6,608 nucleotides of DNA, taken from contig DCBP01000112.1 of the NCBI GenBank assembly GCA_002314055.1, forward strand, positions 1-6,608, given 5' to 3'. The notes under the pieces were generated by a model. That model ran no database searches. It had not been told where the DNA came from and saw nothing but the letters and a program-made list of their open reading frames with translations. How positions within the stretch are numbered: position 1 is the stretch's first letter; every line of letters begins with the position of its first letter. Shown here in pieces: positions 5,825-6,608 of the stretch. Source of the DNA: Prevotella sp. UBA1104 (GTDB lineage: Bacteria; Bacteroidota; Bacteroidia; Bacteroidales; Bacteroidaceae). The translations under genes were made by a program, and so were the position numbers.

Positions 5825-6608
5825 ATGAAGCAGGCAAGAAGATATCCGGTAGGTATACAGACGTTTAGTGAGATAAGGGAACGTAATTACCTTTATATCG
5901 ACAAGACGCAGTATCTTGTGGACTTTATAGACAAAGGCTATAAGTATATCTTCCTGAGCCGTCCGCGTCGGTTCGGCAAGTCGCTTTTTGCCTCGATGAT
6001 ACACGCTTATTACGAGGGGCGCAAGGATTTGTTCAATGGACTTGCCATGGGCGAATATGAGAAGGAGTGGGTTAAGCATCCAGTGTTGCACTTCGATATG
6101 AGCGGTGCAAAGCATATGGACATAAAACAGTTGGAGGGCTATCTCGACTATTTGCTTCTGCCTTACGAAAAGCAATTCGGCACGGAAGAGAATAAGGATA
6201 AGGAACCTAACATACGGTTTGCCAATATCGTGAAGGCTGCCTACGAGCAGACTGGTCAGAAGGTGGCGCTCATCATCGACGAGTATGACGCTCCGTTGCT
6301 TGATGTGGTGCACGAGGATCAGAACCTTGCTGCCTTGCGCCGTGTCATGCAGAACTTCTACAGTCCTATAAAAATGCTCGACCCTTATCTCGAGTTTGTC
6401 TTCCTCACGGGTATCACCAAGTTTGCCCAGCTCAGCATTTTCAGTGAGCTGAACAATCTGTTTAATATCTCCATGTACGACCAGTATTCTGCCATCTGTG
6501 GCATTAGCAGCGAGGAACTGCATACCCAAATGCTGCCCGACGTGGAAATGCTTGCCGACCGTCTTCACCTCAGCACGGACGATACATTCGCTCTTCTCAA
6601 GAAGAAAT
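5825..6608 (+). CDS. AAA-ATPase-like / PD-(D/E)XK nuclease family protein, N-terminal part
   Basis: The frame is open to the window end (261 codons), so the C-terminal nuclease-like domain lies outside. The start MKQARRYPVGIQTFSEIRER followed by YLYIDKTQYL is the standard N-terminus of the family. The ATPase motifs are clear: Walker A-like SRPRRFGKS (45-53), Walker B VALIIDEYD (147-155) and a sensor-like FLTGITKF (193-200) followed by IFSELNNL. The residues of this signature that I looked for are all present. The upstream region has a promoter but only a weak A/G-rich stretch instead of a Shine-Dalgarno site. It belongs to the same family as the gene ending at 549, in the same orientation, so the restriction operon sits between two family members. 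The visible parts of the two do not overlap, so their similarity cannot be judged here. The cellular role is not established. Confidence 0.92.
   Translation, partial: MKQARRYPVGIQTFSEIRERNYLYIDKTQYLVDFIDKGYKYIFLSRPRRFGKSLFASMIHAYYEGRKDLFNGLAMGEYEKEWVKHPVLHFDMSGAKHMDIKQLEGYLDYLLLPYEKQFGTEENKDKEPNIRFANIVKAAYEQTGQKVALIIDEYDAPLLDVVHEDQNLAALRRVMQNFYSPIKMLDPYLEFVFLTGITKFAQLSIFSELNNLFNISMYDQYSAICGISSEELHTQMLPDVEMLADRLHLSTDDTFALLKKK

Noticed and set aside
5717..6568. 283-residue - strand ORF opposite the second AAA-ATPase-like gene
   Set aside because: The + strand of this region encodes a complete set of ATPase motifs from 5825 onward; the antisense frame is a by-product of codon bias.
1..6608. CRISPR array, tRNA, rRNA or insertion sequence
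   Set aside because: No regularly spaced repeats, tRNA-like cloverleaf or transposase-like protein was seen on either strand.

Overview
The window reads as a chromosomal defence island from a Bacteroidota bacterium, most likely Prevotella or a close relative. The reasons are two promoters of the Bacteroidota type (TTTG, about 20 bases, TAnnTTTG), mostly weak Shine-Dalgarno sites, and two genes of the AAA-ATPase-like/PD-(D/E)XK family that is greatly expanded in that phylum. The genus is an inference from style and was not tested by alignment.

Layout, all on the + strand. Bases 1-549 are the 3' end of an AAA-ATPase-like/PDDEXK gene, followed by a clear intrinsic terminator (583-610). Bases 611-1087 hold no convincing gene. 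They begin with a near-consensus promoter (622-653), and the presumed transcript leader of about 430 nt contains several stem-loops, the largest an imperfect hairpin of about 31 pairs at 804-888. Next comes a two-gene Type III restriction-modification operon: mod (1088-2968, beta-class adenine methyltransferase) and res (2965-5319, SF2 helicase plus PD-D-TK nuclease), overlapping by ATGA. A small gene follows (5336-5482) that resembles small proteins carried beside DNA-modification operons. It stops abruptly and runs into an open frame without a proper start (5445-5777) that looks like a gene remnant. A second Bacteroidota promoter (5733-5763) then drives another AAA-ATPase-like/PDDEXK gene (5825 to the window end, N-terminal half only).

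How the genes work together: Mod recognises an asymmetric site and methylates an adenine in it. Mod plus Res form the ATP-dependent restriction complex that cuts unmodified DNA. The ATGA overlap and a good GGAGG site couple Res synthesis to Mod. The central part of mod is strikingly AT-rich relative to its flanks and coincides with the target recognition region, which suggests that the specificity module was swapped in. The points most worth following up are the structured mod leader, the mosaic in mod, and the broken cassette after res.
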